The notes under the pieces are model-generated. The model was not told where the DNA came from. It worked only from the letters and a program-made list of their open reading frames with translations, and did no database searches. The position numbers and the translations under genes are program-made. A stretch of 47,474 bases of DNA, taken from Prevotella sp. (GTDB lineage Bacteria; Bacteroidota; Bacteroidia; Bacteroidales; Bacteroidaceae). Positions within the stretch are counted from its first letter, which is position 1. The number at the start of each line of letters is the position of its first letter. Of this stretch, positions 24,173-33,179 are shown piece by piece. The stretch is taken from assembly GCA_017483185.1 (NCBI GenBank), contig JAFULM010000027.1, forward strand, positions 1 through 47,474. The letters run 5' to 3'.

Positions 24173-26641
24173 CTATCTTCCAATGCTGTTGAGCAGATTG
24201 TCGAGGCTTACTTCGTCCTGTATCATGACCTCTCGGGGCTTGCTGCCAATGGCTGCGCCAACGACACCGGCTTTCTCGAGCTGGTCCATGAGACGGCCGG
24301 CTCTGTTGTATCCGATGGAAAATTTGCGCTGTATCAAGCTGGTGCTGCCTGATTGGTTGAGAACAATCAGACGGGCAGCTTCCTCGAAGAGCGGATCCAG
24401 ATGCTGCATGTCGACATCGGCGGAGCCTCCTATGCCGCTGCCGGTGTCCGTGTCCGGCTCGGGAAGCTCGAAAGGTGTGACATAGCCTTGCTGTTTTGCG
24501 ATAAATTCGTTGATGCGTTCCACCTCGGGAGTGTCCACAAAGGCACACTGGACACGCACCGGCTCGTTGCCGTTGAGGAAAAGAAGGTCTCCGCGGCCGA
24601 TCAGCTGGTTGGCTCCGGGACGGTCAAGAATGGTCTTGGAGTCTATCATGGCGCTGACCTTGAAGGCGATTCGGCCCGGGAAGTTGGCCTTGATGTTACC
24701 GGTGATGATTGTTGTCGTTGGGCGCTGGGTGGCTATCACCATGTGGATACCTACGGCACGGGCCAGCTGGGCGATACGTGCGATAGGCAGCTCGATTTCC
24801 TTTCCGGCGGTCATGATGAGGTCGCCGAACTCGTCGATGATGACCACGATATACGGCATGAACTTATGTCCGCGCTGCGGATTGAGCTGTCGCGAGATGA
24901 ATTTCTTGTTATATTCCTTTATGTTTCTCGCCCCGGCCATTTTCAGGAGGTCATAGCGTGTGTCCATCTCCTTGCAGAGACTGTTCAGCGTGCGTACAAC
25001 CTTTGTGACGTCGGTGATGATCGGTTCGGCATCTTCGTCGGGAACTTTGGCAAGGAAGTGGTTGGCAATCGGGCCGTAGATGCTGAATTCGACCTTCTTC
25101 GGGTCGATGAGGACGATTTTCAGTTCGGCCGGATGCTTCTTGTAGAGCAGTGATGTGATGATGGTGTTGAGTCCCACGGATTTTCCTTGACCCGTGGCAC
25201 CGGCTACAAGAAGGTGTGGAATCTTTGCGAGGTCGAACATGAAGACCTCGTTTGTGATGGTCTTTCCGACGGCGCAAGGTAGCTCCATGTTGCTCTCCTG
25301 GAATTTCTTGGAGTTAAGGATGCTTTCCATTGACACGATGTTCGGTTTCGCGTTCGGCACTTCAATACCGATGGTTCCCTTTCCGGGGATAGGCGCGATG
25401 ATACGGATTCCGAGCGCCGAGAGGCTGAGGGCGATGTCGTCCTCGAGATTTCGTATTTTGGAGATGCGCACTCCTTGGGCCGGCGTGATCTCATAGAGTG
25501 TGATTGTCGGGCCGACGGTGGCCTTGATGCTACTGATTTCCACTCCGAAGTTGCGCAGAACCTCTACGATGCGGTTCTTGTTGGCCGTCTGCTCAACCAT
25601 GTCAATATATGGTTTGCCGTCATTGTCGTACTTCTTAAGGAGGTCAAGCGTGGGATAATGATAGTTCTCAAGGTCGCGTTTGGGATCATACGGATCGACC
25701 TGTCCTCCGTCTAAGTCGACCAATGACTTGCCGCTGGCTTTCTCCTCGTCTTGAGCTACGCTGATGTCCATACCCGGTTCTTTCGGCTCCGAGGTCTCCT
25801 TGGCGGGTGATTTGGACTCTGTTTCTTTTTCTGTTGCAGAACTGTTATTGTTGTCTTCCTCTTTCTCGGTAGTGTCAAATTCAACAATCTGTGTTTCCGG
25901 ATTGTCGAAAACCTCGGGGTCTTCAAGTGTCTTGATAGCCGTATCGTCGTCAGAAATCAGTCCTTCGTGGTTCTTGCAGTCCTTGTTTGTCACTTCAAAC
26001 TTGACCCTGTCGGTGAAGAATTTGACAGGATTGAGCATTTTTCTGATGACGTATATCGTTTCAGCTGTTATGTAAGTGAGAAATATTACAGCAATAAGAC
26101 AAAGGATAGCAATCAGTCCGGGAGAACCGACAAGATTTTCCACCCAGTTGCATGCGTATATTCCATGTCCGCCGCCGGGATTAAACCAGCTGTCAATGAA
26201 AAGCGGGGTAAAGAATTTGGCGAACATAATAGAGGCCCAAATCATTACTATTGTCATACATATAAACCATTTGGAAAGGTTTATCGTATATACACGCATC
26301 AGTTTAAATGACGTCAATATGAGAAAGACGGGTATCAAAAAGGCCGGAAGTCCGAAACATTGCTTGATGAAAAAGTATGATGTGTATGCTCCCAAAGAGC
26401 CGCAACTATTTTGAAATTCCCTCTTGACATTCATGATTTCTCCCGGGCGCGGTTCCGCAATGAGGCCTTGGTCGGCTGCTCCTGTGGTAAAAAAGGATAT
26501 GAATGACAAAATGAGGTATATCGAAACGACAAATGCAATGACGCCTATCGTAAAGTTTAACTTCTCGTTTTGGAATATATTACTGAAACCAATGGCATCA
26601 CTGAGTGATGTCACTTTGTTCTCTTTTTTTTTCTTTGCCAT
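24173..26641 (-). CDS. ftsK: DNA translocase FtsK
   Basis: FtsK (822 residues) pumps DNA at the division septum and activates XerCD dimer resolution. The N-terminal 200 residues hold four or five membrane helices (IGVIAFVVSIYLILSFISFF, then others to about 205). A Glu/Ser/Asp-rich linker follows (about 240-310). The motor domain has the Walker A GATGQGKSVGLN, the Walker B YIVVIIDEFGDLI and the arginine-finger region ATQRPTTTIITGNIKANFPGRIAFKV. The C-terminal gamma winged helix (STSLIQRKFSIGYNRAGRLMDQLEKAGVV, read in two halves) recognises the KOPS-like polarity sequence. The open frame begins with TTG at 26647; ATG 26641 (MAKKKKENK) is preferred. It is first in its gene cluster. Confidence 0.96.
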   Translation of the reverse strand: MAKKKKENKVTSLSDAIGFSNIFQNEKLNFTIGVIAFVVSIYLILSFISFFTTGAADQGLIAEPRPGEIMNVKREFQNSCGSLGAYTSYFFIKQCFGLPAFLIPVFLILTSFKLMRVYTINLSKWFICMTIVMIWASIMFAKFFTPLFIDSWFNPGGGHGIYACNWVENLVGSPGLIAILCLIAVIFLTYITAETIYVIRKMLNPVKFFTDRVKFEVTNKDCKNHEGLISDDDTAIKTLEDPEVFDNPETQIVEFDTTEKEEDNNNSSATEKETESKSPAKETSEPKEPGMDISVAQDEEKASGKSLVDLDGGQVDPYDPKRDLENYHYPTLDLLKKYDNDGKPYIDMVEQTANKNRIVEVLRNFGVEISSIKATVGPTITLYEITPAQGVRISKIRNLEDDIALSLSALGIRIIAPIPGKGTIGIEVPNAKPNIVSMESILNSKKFQESNMELPCAVGKTITNEVFMFDLAKIPHLLVAGATGQGKSVGLNTIITSLLYKKHPAELKIVLIDPKKVEFSIYGPIANHFLAKVPDEDAEPIITDVTKVVRTLNSLCKEMDTRYDLLKMAGARNIKEYNKKFISRQLNPQRGHKFMPYIVVIIDEFGDLIMTAGKEIELPIARIAQLARAVGIHMVIATQRPTTTIITGNIKANFPGRIAFKVSAMIDSKTILDRPGANQLIGRGDLLFLNGNEPVRVQCAFVDTPEVERINEFIAKQQGYVTPFELPEPDTDTGSGIGGSADVDMQHLDPLFEEAARLIVLNQSGSTSLIQRKFSIGYNRAGRLMDQLEKAGVVGAAIGSKPREVMIQDEVSLDNLLNSIGR

Positions 26642-26666
26642 ATTCAAACATTACTCAAATCTTTTG

Positions 26667-26674
26667 CAAAAGTA
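26667..26674 (-). promoter_or_regulatory. Promoter −7 box for the ftsK cluster
   Basis: CAAAAGTA on the plus strand is TACTTTTG on the minus strand, 26 bases upstream of the ftsK ATG. Confidence 0.65.
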
Positions 26675-26717
26675 GCAGAAAAAACTTATATTTTACAATA
26701 AACTCACTGGTTTTTTG

Positions 26718-26725
26718 TAATTTTG
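26718..26725 (+). promoter_or_regulatory. Promoter −7 box for the exonuclease gene
   Basis: TAATTTTG, 22 bases before the ATG at 26747. It faces away from the ftsK promoter 44 bases to the left. Confidence 0.6.
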
Positions 26726-26746
26726 CACGTTGAAAATAGTTACTGA

Positions 26747-27403
26747 ATGAAAAAACTATTATATAGCAAGTACGACAAATCTCATATAAAAGATTTGCCT
26801 CGCGTGTTGTTTGAAGGACGCATAATTGTGGTTGTTTCTCAAAACGAGGCGCAGCGGGCTGTCGACTATCTGTTGGCGCAGCCCATTCTCGGGGTGGATA
26901 CGGAGACCCGTCCTTCATTTAGAAAAGGCGTTGTTCACAAGGTCTCATTGCTCCAAGTGGCATCCCATGATACCTGCTTCTTGTTTCGTTTGAATTATAC
27001 CGGCATGACGGCCGACATCATTCGTCTTTTGGAAGATAAGACAGTACCGAAGATAGGGCTTTCTCTTCATGATGATCTTATGATGCTTCATAAGATTTCT
27101 AATTTTACTCCCGGTAACTTTATTGAGCTTCAGCATTGCGTGCGTGAGCTGGGTATAGAAGACCTTAGCTTGCAGAAACTGTATGCAAACTTCTTCGGTC
27201 AGAAGATAAGCAAGACGCAACGGTTGACCAACTGGGAAGCTGATGTGTTGAACGACAAGCAGAAGCTATATGCCGCGACGGACGCATGGACGTGCATAAG
27301 ATTGTATGAAGAGCTTATGCGACTTAGACAGACTGGCGAATATGAACTGATTAAAACTGATGAAGATGACAATGTACAAGCAGATATATCTAAAGCGGGG
27401 TAA
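26747..27403 (+). CDS. DEDD-family 3'-5' exonuclease
   Basis: A 218-residue RNase D/WRN-like exonuclease domain protein. Exo I is visible as ILGVDTETRPSF (Asp and Glu), Exo II as KIGLSLHDDLMML (Asp), and Exo III as YAATDAWTCIRLYEEL (Tyr-x3-Asp). The family removes nucleotides from RNA or DNA 3' ends; the substrate is not evident, and no HRDC or helicase domain is attached. The following methyltransferase gene starts inside the last 32 bases of this one, so translation is coupled. All three genes to 29895 form one operon. Confidence 0.92.
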   Translation: MKKLLYSKYDKSHIKDLPRVLFEGRIIVVVSQNEAQRAVDYLLAQPILGVDTETRPSFRKGVVHKVSLLQVASHDTCFLFRLNYTGMTADIIRLLEDKTVPKIGLSLHDDLMMLHKISNFTPGNFIELQHCVRELGIEDLSLQKLYANFFGQKISKTQRLTNWEADVLNDKQKLYAATDAWTCIRLYEELMRLRQTGEYELIKTDEDDNVQADISKAG

Positions 27404-28553
27404 GGAGGAAAGCCTGAAGCGCTTCCACCCGTGGGTGTTTTCCGGTGCCATCCACCACAGTGACGAAGGAATAGAAGAAGGAGAGACCGTAAGGGTGCTG
27501 ACGTCCGATGGGCGATTCATTGCCGTTGGACATTATCAAATCGGTTCCATTGCGGTGCGCGTGTTGTCGTTTCGCGATATAGCCATCGATTCGGCATTTT
27601 GGCGTTCGCGTCTGCAGGCCGCTCTATCCATGCGTATTGCTGTCGGCATAGCGGACAATCCGCAGAACAATACCTATCGGTTGGTGCATGGCGAGGGCGA
27701 CAATATCCCGGGACTCGTGATTGACGTCTACGGTCAGACGGCCGTGATGCAGGCCCATAGCGTAGGAATACATGTTTGCCGCCTTGATATAGCCAAGGCG
27801 CTGGTCGACGTTATGGACGGAAGAGTGGCCAATGTGTTCTACAAGAGCGAGACAACGCTACCATTCAAAGCCGACCTCGGTCAGGAGAACGGATTCATAT
27901 ATGGCAGCAGCGACGACAATATCGCGATAGAGAACGGTCTTAAATTCCGTGTAGACTGGTTGAAGGGTCAGAAGACCGGATTCTTCGTTGACCAGCGGGA
28001 AAACCGCTCGTTGCTTGAGAAATACTCGCATGGTCGTCGCGTTCTCAACATGTTCTGCTACACGGGAGGCTTCTCTTTTTATGCAATGAGGGGTGGGGCA
28101 GAACTCGTCCATTCGGTGGACAGCAGTGCCAAGGCCATCGAACTGACGCGGCAGAACGTCGAACTGAATTTTCCGGGCGACGGACGTCACGAGGCTTACT
28201 GTGAAGACGCCTTCAAATATCTTGAAGACGCCGGTTCAAATTACGACCTGATAATCCTCGATCCGCCCGCTTTCGCCAAGCACCGCGCGGCCTTGCATAA
28301 CGCACTGAAGGGTTACAGCCGTCTCAACGCCAAGGCTTTTGAGAAAATCAAGCCCGGCGGCATACTGTTTACGTTCTCCTGCAGCCAGGTGGTCACGAAG
28401 GATAACTTCCGCAACGCCGTCTTTACGGCAGCCGCACTTGCCGGCCGTAAAGTCCGCATCCTGCACCAGCTGCACCAGCCGGCCGACCATCCCGTCAATA
28501 TCTACCATCCGGAGGGAGAATATCTCAAAGGCCTTGTGCTATATGTAGAGTAG
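27372..28553 (+). CDS. rlmI: rRNA large-subunit cytosine methyltransferase, RlmI type
   Basis: A 393-residue class I SAM methyltransferase that makes 5-methylcytosine in 23S rRNA (C1962 in E. coli for RlmI). The N-terminal PUA domain covers about residues 1-75 (YLKRGKEESLKRFHPWVFSGAI). The catalytic domain has KTGFFVDQRENR, VLNMFCYTGGFSFYA (SAM motif I), LIILDPPAFAKH (motif IV) and FTFSCSQVV (motif VI with the catalytic-type Cys). The start is uncertain between ATG 27360 and ATG 27372; the latter (MYKQIYLKRG) fits homologues better. It overlaps the exonuclease gene by 32 bases and ends four bases before tilS. Confidence 0.92.
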   Translation: MYKQIYLKRGKEESLKRFHPWVFSGAIHHSDEGIEEGETVRVLTSDGRFIAVGHYQIGSIAVRVLSFRDIAIDSAFWRSRLQAALSMRIAVGIADNPQNNTYRLVHGEGDNIPGLVIDVYGQTAVMQAHSVGIHVCRLDIAKALVDVMDGRVANVFYKSETTLPFKADLGQENGFIYGSSDDNIAIENGLKFRVDWLKGQKTGFFVDQRENRSLLEKYSHGRRVLNMFCYTGGFSFYAMRGGAELVHSVDSSAKAIELTRQNVELNFPGDGRHEAYCEDAFKYLEDAGSNYDLIILDPPAFAKHRAALHNALKGYSRLNAKAFEKIKPGGILFTFSCSQVVTKDNFRNAVFTAAALAGRKVRILHQLHQPADHPVNIYHPEGEYLKGLVLYVE

Positions 28554-28557
28554 AGCC

Positions 28558-29895
28558 GTGAGAATCGAAGAGACCGTAACGTCATATATCGCCCGCCATA
28601 ATCTGCTCAACAGAGCCGGGCGTCATATCATAGCATTGAGCGGAGGAGCCGACAGTGTGGCTCTTCTGCTCATTCTTTCGGGCCTCGGTTATAACGTCGA
28701 GGCCGCCCACTGTAATTTCCATTTGCGCGGTGAGGAGTCCGACCGGGACGAGGATTTTGTCAAATCCCTGTGTCAGTCACGCGCCGTTCCACTCCATCTC
28801 GTCCATTTCGATACGGTTGGTTATGCGTCATTGCATAAAGTCTGCATCGAGATGGCTGCCCGTCAACTTCGTTACAACTACTTTGAACAGCTGCGCCGTG
28901 ACATCGGTGCGGCTGACATCTGTGTCGCCCACCATCGCGATGACAGCGTCGAGACAGTGCTGATGAACCTCGTCCGCGGAACAGGATTGCGCGGACTGAC
29001 GGGCATCCGTCCCGTCAACGGCCATATCAAGCGTCCCCTCCTGTGTCTCAGTCGACAGGACATAGAGCGCTATCTTGCCTCGGTCGGACAGGCATACGTC
29101 ACCGACAGCACCAATCTCGTGGACGACGTCGTGCGCAACAAGCTGCGTCTCAACATCATTCCGCTCCTGAAAGAAATCAATCCCGCCTTTTCCGAAAACG
29201 TCAGCCGGACTGCCGCCCATGTCACCGATGCCGTCACCATGCTTGACGCAGCGACCGTTGAGGCTATAAAAAAGGTTGTTAAGGATTATGATGGCGGTGT
29301 CGCGGTGGATATAGATAAGCTCCAATCCGAGCCGTCACCGGCCTATCTCTTATATGAAATCCTGCGCCAATACGGTTTCAGTCCGGCGCAGACAGAGCAG
29401 ATTCATGCCAGCCTTGACGCCCCGTCCGGCCGCCTTTTCGCTTCTTCGAGCCACGAACTGCTCATCGACCGCGGGCGTCTGCTCATAGAGCGCAATCTCC
29501 CCGCCATCCAACCGCAGAAGATAATCGAAGACGGAACATACGTCTTGAAGTCCGGCGCCCGTCTGAAAGTCGGCATGCGGGCGATAGACGACAGCTTCGT
29601 CCTGTCCCGTTTGTCCGATACGGTGTGTCTTGATGCCGACAAGATAGTTTTTCCGCTCACGTTGCGCTCTGCCGCCGAAGGCGACCGTTTCGTTCCTTTC
29701 GGCATGAAGGGGACAAAACTTGTGAGCGACTATCTCACCGACCGGAAATATTCCATCTTCCGCAAGCGCCGCCAACTCGTTCTCACCGATGTCTCCGGAC
29801 GCATCGTGTGGCTTGTCGGCGAGCGTCCGGACAACAGGTTCCGCATAACGGAGGGGAGCCGTAGGGCGCTGGTGATGACAATAATGAAGGAATAG
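28558..29895 (+). CDS. tilS: tRNA(Ile)-lysidine synthetase, GTG start
   Basis: TilS (445 residues) converts C34 of the CAU-anticodon tRNA(Ile) to lysidine so that it reads AUA. The PP-loop ATPase motif IIALSGGADSVALLLIL lies at about residues 22-39, followed by AHCNFHLRGEESDRDE and AHHRDDSVETVLMNLVRGTGLRGLTGI. The C-terminal domains reach the usual length, with FVPFGMKGTKLVSDYL near the end. The start is a GTG at 28558, four bases after the rlmI stop; no ATG lies in a suitable position, and MRIEETVTSYIARHNLL fits the family. This operon links RNA-modifying enzymes with a nuclease. Confidence 0.94.
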   Translation: MRIEETVTSYIARHNLLNRAGRHIIALSGGADSVALLLILSGLGYNVEAAHCNFHLRGEESDRDEDFVKSLCQSRAVPLHLVHFDTVGYASLHKVCIEMAARQLRYNYFEQLRRDIGAADICVAHHRDDSVETVLMNLVRGTGLRGLTGIRPVNGHIKRPLLCLSRQDIERYLASVGQAYVTDSTNLVDDVVRNKLRLNIIPLLKEINPAFSENVSRTAAHVTDAVTMLDAATVEAIKKVVKDYDGGVAVDIDKLQSEPSPAYLLYEILRQYGFSPAQTEQIHASLDAPSGRLFASSSHELLIDRGRLLIERNLPAIQPQKIIEDGTYVLKSGARLKVGMRAIDDSFVLSRLSDTVCLDADKIVFPLTLRSAAEGDRFVPFGMKGTKLVSDYLTDRKYSIFRKRRQLVLTDVSGRIVWLVGERPDNRFRITEGSRRALVMTIMKE

Positions 29896-29898
29896 AAG

Positions 29899-29996
29899 GT
29901 TGCAACAATTAGTTTATAATTTGAACACAGAGACACGGAGACACAGAGCTTTATTGTCCTCTGTGTCTCCGTGTCTCTGTGTTCAGAAAACATATT
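29899..29996. repeat. 27-bp inverted repeat element, copy A
   Basis: Perfect 27-bp arms at 29922-29948 and 29959-29985, built on ACACAGAGACACGGAGACAC, with a 10-base spacer. The flanks GTTGCAACAATTAGTTTATA on the left and CAGAAAAC on the right are shared with copy B at 40790-40886, which lies in opposite orientation. Both copies sit at convergent gene ends. Confidence 0.9.
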
Positions 29997-30027
29997 AATA
30001 AGGTAATTATAAAGACCTGCTTAAAAG

Positions 30028-30074
30028 AAGATAGAGGGAGACAAAGACCATTGTCTGATGTCGCCCTCTATCTT
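30028..30074. terminator. Bidirectional terminator, tilS / clpC
   Basis: An 11-bp stem AAGATAGAGGG (30028-30038) with CCCTCTATCTT (30064-30074), followed by T on the plus strand and preceded by A. It sits between convergent tilS and clpC. Confidence 0.75.
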
Positions 30075-30110
30075 TTTTTATTCTCCCTTTATCTCCTTAT
30101 GAAGAGCATC

Positions 30111-32645
30111 TCATCCGAACGTCAGCTCTTCCTTGCCGTCCTCTTTGCTGATTCTTATGGTGTCTCCCGGCTTCAGGTCGCCGTTGATGATCATTTCGCT
30201 CAGCCCGTCCTCTATGTGGTTTTGGATGGCACGTTTCAGCGGGCGTGCACCGAACTGGACGTCATAACCCTTGGTCGCCACAAACTCTTTGGCTTCGTCA
30301 CTGATTTCCAGATGGTAGCCGAGACCCTCGACACGCTTGAATAGACCGCTCAGTTCGATGTTGATGATTTTCTTTATAGCCTCGAGGTCAAGTTGGTCAA
30401 ACGTGATGATCTCGTCCAGACGGTTGAGAAATTCGGGTGAGAACTGCTTGCTCAGTGACTTCTGGATGATGCTGCGGGCGTACTCCTTGTCCTTGTCGTT
30501 GAGCGCAAGTCCGACACTCGCCGCGTTGAATCCCACACCGCGTGAGAACTCCTTAAGTCTCTTCGTACCGGCGTTGCTCGTCATGATGATGACCGTGTTG
30601 CGGAAATCCACAAACCGTCCGTTGCCGTCCGTGAGCCGTCCCTCGTCAAGCACCTGCAGCAGCAGATTGTATATATTGCCGTGAGCTTTCTCAATCTCGT
30701 CCAGCAGGATGATGGAGTAGGGGTGGCGGCGTACCTTTTCCGTGAGTTGGCCACCCTCTTCGTAGCCGACATATCCCGGAGGTGCACCGATGAGGCGTGA
30801 CACATTGAAGCTCTCCGTGTATTCGCTCATGTCGATGCGTATCAGAGCATCACTCGAGCCGAACATGAATTCGGCCAGCTTCTTCGCCAGATAAGTCTTT
30901 CCGACACCGGTCGGGCCGAGGAACATGAACGCTCCGATGGGGTGGTTGGGATCTTTCAGCCCCACGCGGTTGCGCTGTATGGCCTTCACCATCTTCTCGA
31001 TGGCGGCATCCTGGGCTATCACCGCGCCTTTCAACTCTGCGGCCATGCCCTTCAGACGGATTCCCTCGGCTTCCGCCATGCGCTGTACGGGGACACCCGT
31101 CATCATCGACACCACGTCGGCCACGTCACGGTCCGTCACATTCTGTCGCTCGCCGCTCTCTCCGTTGCTCCACTTCTCGTTGAGTTCCTTCAGTTCGGCC
31201 TCCAACTCTGTCTGGCGGTCGCGGTAGCCGGCGGCCAGCTCAAAGTTCTGGCTTCTCACGGCGCTCTGCTTCTTCTCCTTTATGAACGCAATCTCTTTTT
31301 CCTTGGCTGTTATCTCCGGCGGAATCTGCGCGTTGCTCAGATGAACGCGCGAGCCCACTTCGTCCAATGCGTCGATGGCTTTGTCCGGAAACTGTCGGTC
31401 GGTTATGTAGCGTTCTGTCAGTCTGACACAGGCCGTCAGGGCTTCGTCCGTATAGTTCACATGATGGTGGTGCTCATATCTGTCCTTTATGTTTGACAAG
31501 ATCCGGAGCGTCTCGTCAGCTGTTGTCGGTTCGATGAGCACCTTCTGGAAGCGGCGCTCCAGCGCACCGTCCTTCTCGATGCTGTTACGATATTCGTCCA
31601 GCGTCGTGGCACCGATACACTGTATCGTGCCTCGTGCCAATGCCGGTTTGAGGATATTGGCCGCGTCCATGCTTCCCGGAGTCGAGCCGGCTCCGATGAT
31701 CGTGTGTATCTCGTCGATGAAGACAATCACGTCGGGATTCTGCTCAATCTCCTTTATCAGGGCCCTGATGCGTTCCTCAAACTGTCCCCTGTATTTCGTT
31801 CCGGCCACGACAGCGGTCATGTCCAGACTGATGAGACGCTTGTTGAAGAGGATGGGGGAGGTGTGGCGCGTGGCGATGAGCTGGGCCAGTCCTTCGACGA
31901 TGGCACTCTTACCGACGCCCGGCTCACCTATCAATATAGGATTGTTCTTCTTTCTGCGGCAGAGGATTTCTATCACACGCGCAATCTCTCGCTCTCGTCC
32001 TACAATCGGGTCAAGCTTTCCCTCTGCGGCAGCCTTTGTCATGTCCACACCGAAGTTGTCCAGGACAGGGGTCTTTCCCGCCGTCCTCTGTGTCTTTGTC
32101 GCGGTCTGGCCTCCGTTGCCGTTAGCAGCGTTGTCGGCATGTTGCTCCTGTCCGACAGGTTCGTCGTCTTCCTCCTCGTCCGGAAGCCCGATGCCGTCCT
32201 TGACACCGCTTTTCAGATGCAGGAGGGTCAGCACATCATCATAGTTCATATTGTTGTCTTCTAATATCTCTTTGGCCCCGTTGCTCACTTGGTCGTGGAG
32301 GATGGCCAACAGCAGATGCTGCTCGTCCACTCGTTTGGTTCGTTGGATGCGTGCCTCAAGCACAGCGAGTTTCAGGATGTTGCTTGCCTTTTCGTTCAAG
32401 GTGGGCTCTGCCGTAGATAGCGGCAGGTTCAGCTCGTCCTCTCTCACCTTGTTCTCCAGTCCTGTCCTGACGGACTGTATGTTGATGTCGAGCCTGTGGA
32501 AGACATCAATCACCGGCCCTTCTTTTATCCTGAGCAGTCCCAGCAGCAGATGTTCCGGTCCCACAGACCGGCTGGCAAGGCGTGAAGCCTCTTCTTTGCT
32601 GTATGCAAGTATCTCAGATACTTTGGGTGAAAACTGACTGGTCAT
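30111..32645 (-). CDS. clpC: Clp protease ATP-binding subunit ClpC
   Basis: ClpC (844 residues) is a Hsp100 unfoldase that feeds proteins to ClpP. Domains in order: the two Clp_N repeats (FSPKVSEILAYSKEEASRLA to about residue 150), AAA-1 with GEPGVGKSAIVEGLAQ and VIVFIDEIHTIIGAG, the UVR/M-domain region (about 430-490), AAA-2 with LGPTGVGKTYLAKKLAEF and ILLDEIEKAHGNIYN, and the ClpB_D2-small C-terminus. The M-domain is short, separating it from ClpB. No clpP is in the window. The gene is monocistronic, with a −7 box at 32686-32693 and a terminator shared with tilS. Confidence 0.95.
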   Translation of the reverse strand: MTSQFSPKVSEILAYSKEEASRLASRSVGPEHLLLGLLRIKEGPVIDVFHRLDINIQSVRTGLENKVREDELNLPLSTAEPTLNEKASNILKLAVLEARIQRTKRVDEQHLLLAILHDQVSNGAKEILEDNNMNYDDVLTLLHLKSGVKDGIGLPDEEEDDEPVGQEQHADNAANGNGGQTATKTQRTAGKTPVLDNFGVDMTKAAAEGKLDPIVGREREIARVIEILCRRKKNNPILIGEPGVGKSAIVEGLAQLIATRHTSPILFNKRLISLDMTAVVAGTKYRGQFEERIRALIKEIEQNPDVIVFIDEIHTIIGAGSTPGSMDAANILKPALARGTIQCIGATTLDEYRNSIEKDGALERRFQKVLIEPTTADETLRILSNIKDRYEHHHHVNYTDEALTACVRLTERYITDRQFPDKAIDALDEVGSRVHLSNAQIPPEITAKEKEIAFIKEKKQSAVRSQNFELAAGYRDRQTELEAELKELNEKWSNGESGERQNVTDRDVADVVSMMTGVPVQRMAEAEGIRLKGMAAELKGAVIAQDAAIEKMVKAIQRNRVGLKDPNHPIGAFMFLGPTGVGKTYLAKKLAEFMFGSSDALIRIDMSEYTESFNVSRLIGAPPGYVGYEEGGQLTEKVRRHPYSIILLDEIEKAHGNIYNLLLQVLDEGRLTDGNGRFVDFRNTVIIMTSNAGTKRLKEFSRGVGFNAASVGLALNDKDKEYARSIIQKSLSKQFSPEFLNRLDEIITFDQLDLEAIKKIINIELSGLFKRVEGLGYHLEISDEAKEFVATKGYDVQFGARPLKRAIQNHIEDGLSEMIINGDLKPGDTIRISKEDGKEELTFG

Positions 32646-32685
32646 ATTATCTTATTCTCGTTTTACCTTTAATATAATTATGTCG

Positions 32686-32693
32686 CAAATATA
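32686..32693 (-). promoter_or_regulatory. Promoter −7 box for clpC
   Basis: CAAATATA on the plus strand is TATATTTG on the minus strand, 40 bases upstream of the clpC start. Confidence 0.6.
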
Positions 32694-32799
32694 CAAATTA
32701 TATTGCAAATGCCGTGCCAAAATGTGGAATAAGAACATATTGAGGCGGTATTTGTGTCATAAATCAAGTGTCGGTGTATTCTTAACGGGGCCGCAACGG

Positions 32800-32948
32800 A
32801 CTCCCACAAGTAGGGTCGCGACCCGTCGCGACCGCCTCCATGCCACATAACCAATCGCCTGAAGAAACGTGCATATAAGCCAACAGACCGCGTTGAATCA
32901 GTTGGCAAGGAGGCGGTCGCGACGGGTCGCGACCCTACTTGTGGGAGT
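32800..32948. repeat. GTCGCGAC-type palindromic element, 38-bp arms
   Basis: Perfect 38-bp arms at 32800-32837 and 32911-32948 separated by 73 bases. Each arm starts ACTCCCACAAGTAGGG and contains the nested palindrome GGGTCGCGACCC followed by GTCGCGACCGCCT. A lone copy of GGGTCGCGACCC occurs at 43125-43136. No coding function. It lies upstream of both clpC and gyrA. Confidence 0.85.
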
Positions 32949-33025
32949 TCCGTAGCGCCATCACTGAAAGGCTTCCAAGTGGTGTTGGTATATTGGTGTA
33001 AATAGAGCAAAAGATATGTCGCAAA

Positions 33026-33047
33026 TCACTCCAAATGTCGCTATGAA
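33026..33047 (+). repeat. Short dispersed motif, copy 1
   Basis: TCACTCCAAATGTCG followed by CTATGAA. The same 15 bases followed by TATGAA occur at 43671-43691. Each copy lies in a divergent intergenic region that also carries a GC-rich modular element. Confidence 0.45.
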
Positions 33048-33179
33048 ACTAATAAAATCGGATGAAAATAAAAGTTAAAACGTCCGCTAAATTCAGAAAT
33101 TTACGTAGTTTTACGTAGTCGGAAATTATGAGAAAAGAGGGTGGAAACGTCCTTTCGGTGTCGCAATTTCAGTGCCGCC

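Noticed and set aside
22265-25153. Long plus-strand frames opposite patatin and ftsK
   Set aside because: They lie opposite confidently assigned genes of the minus-strand cluster and have no domain pattern.
28558-28560. GTG start of tilS as a sign of a misplaced start or frameshift
   Set aside because: The codon falls four bases after the rlmI stop, the first residues fit the family, and no ATG is available; GTG starts are ordinary.
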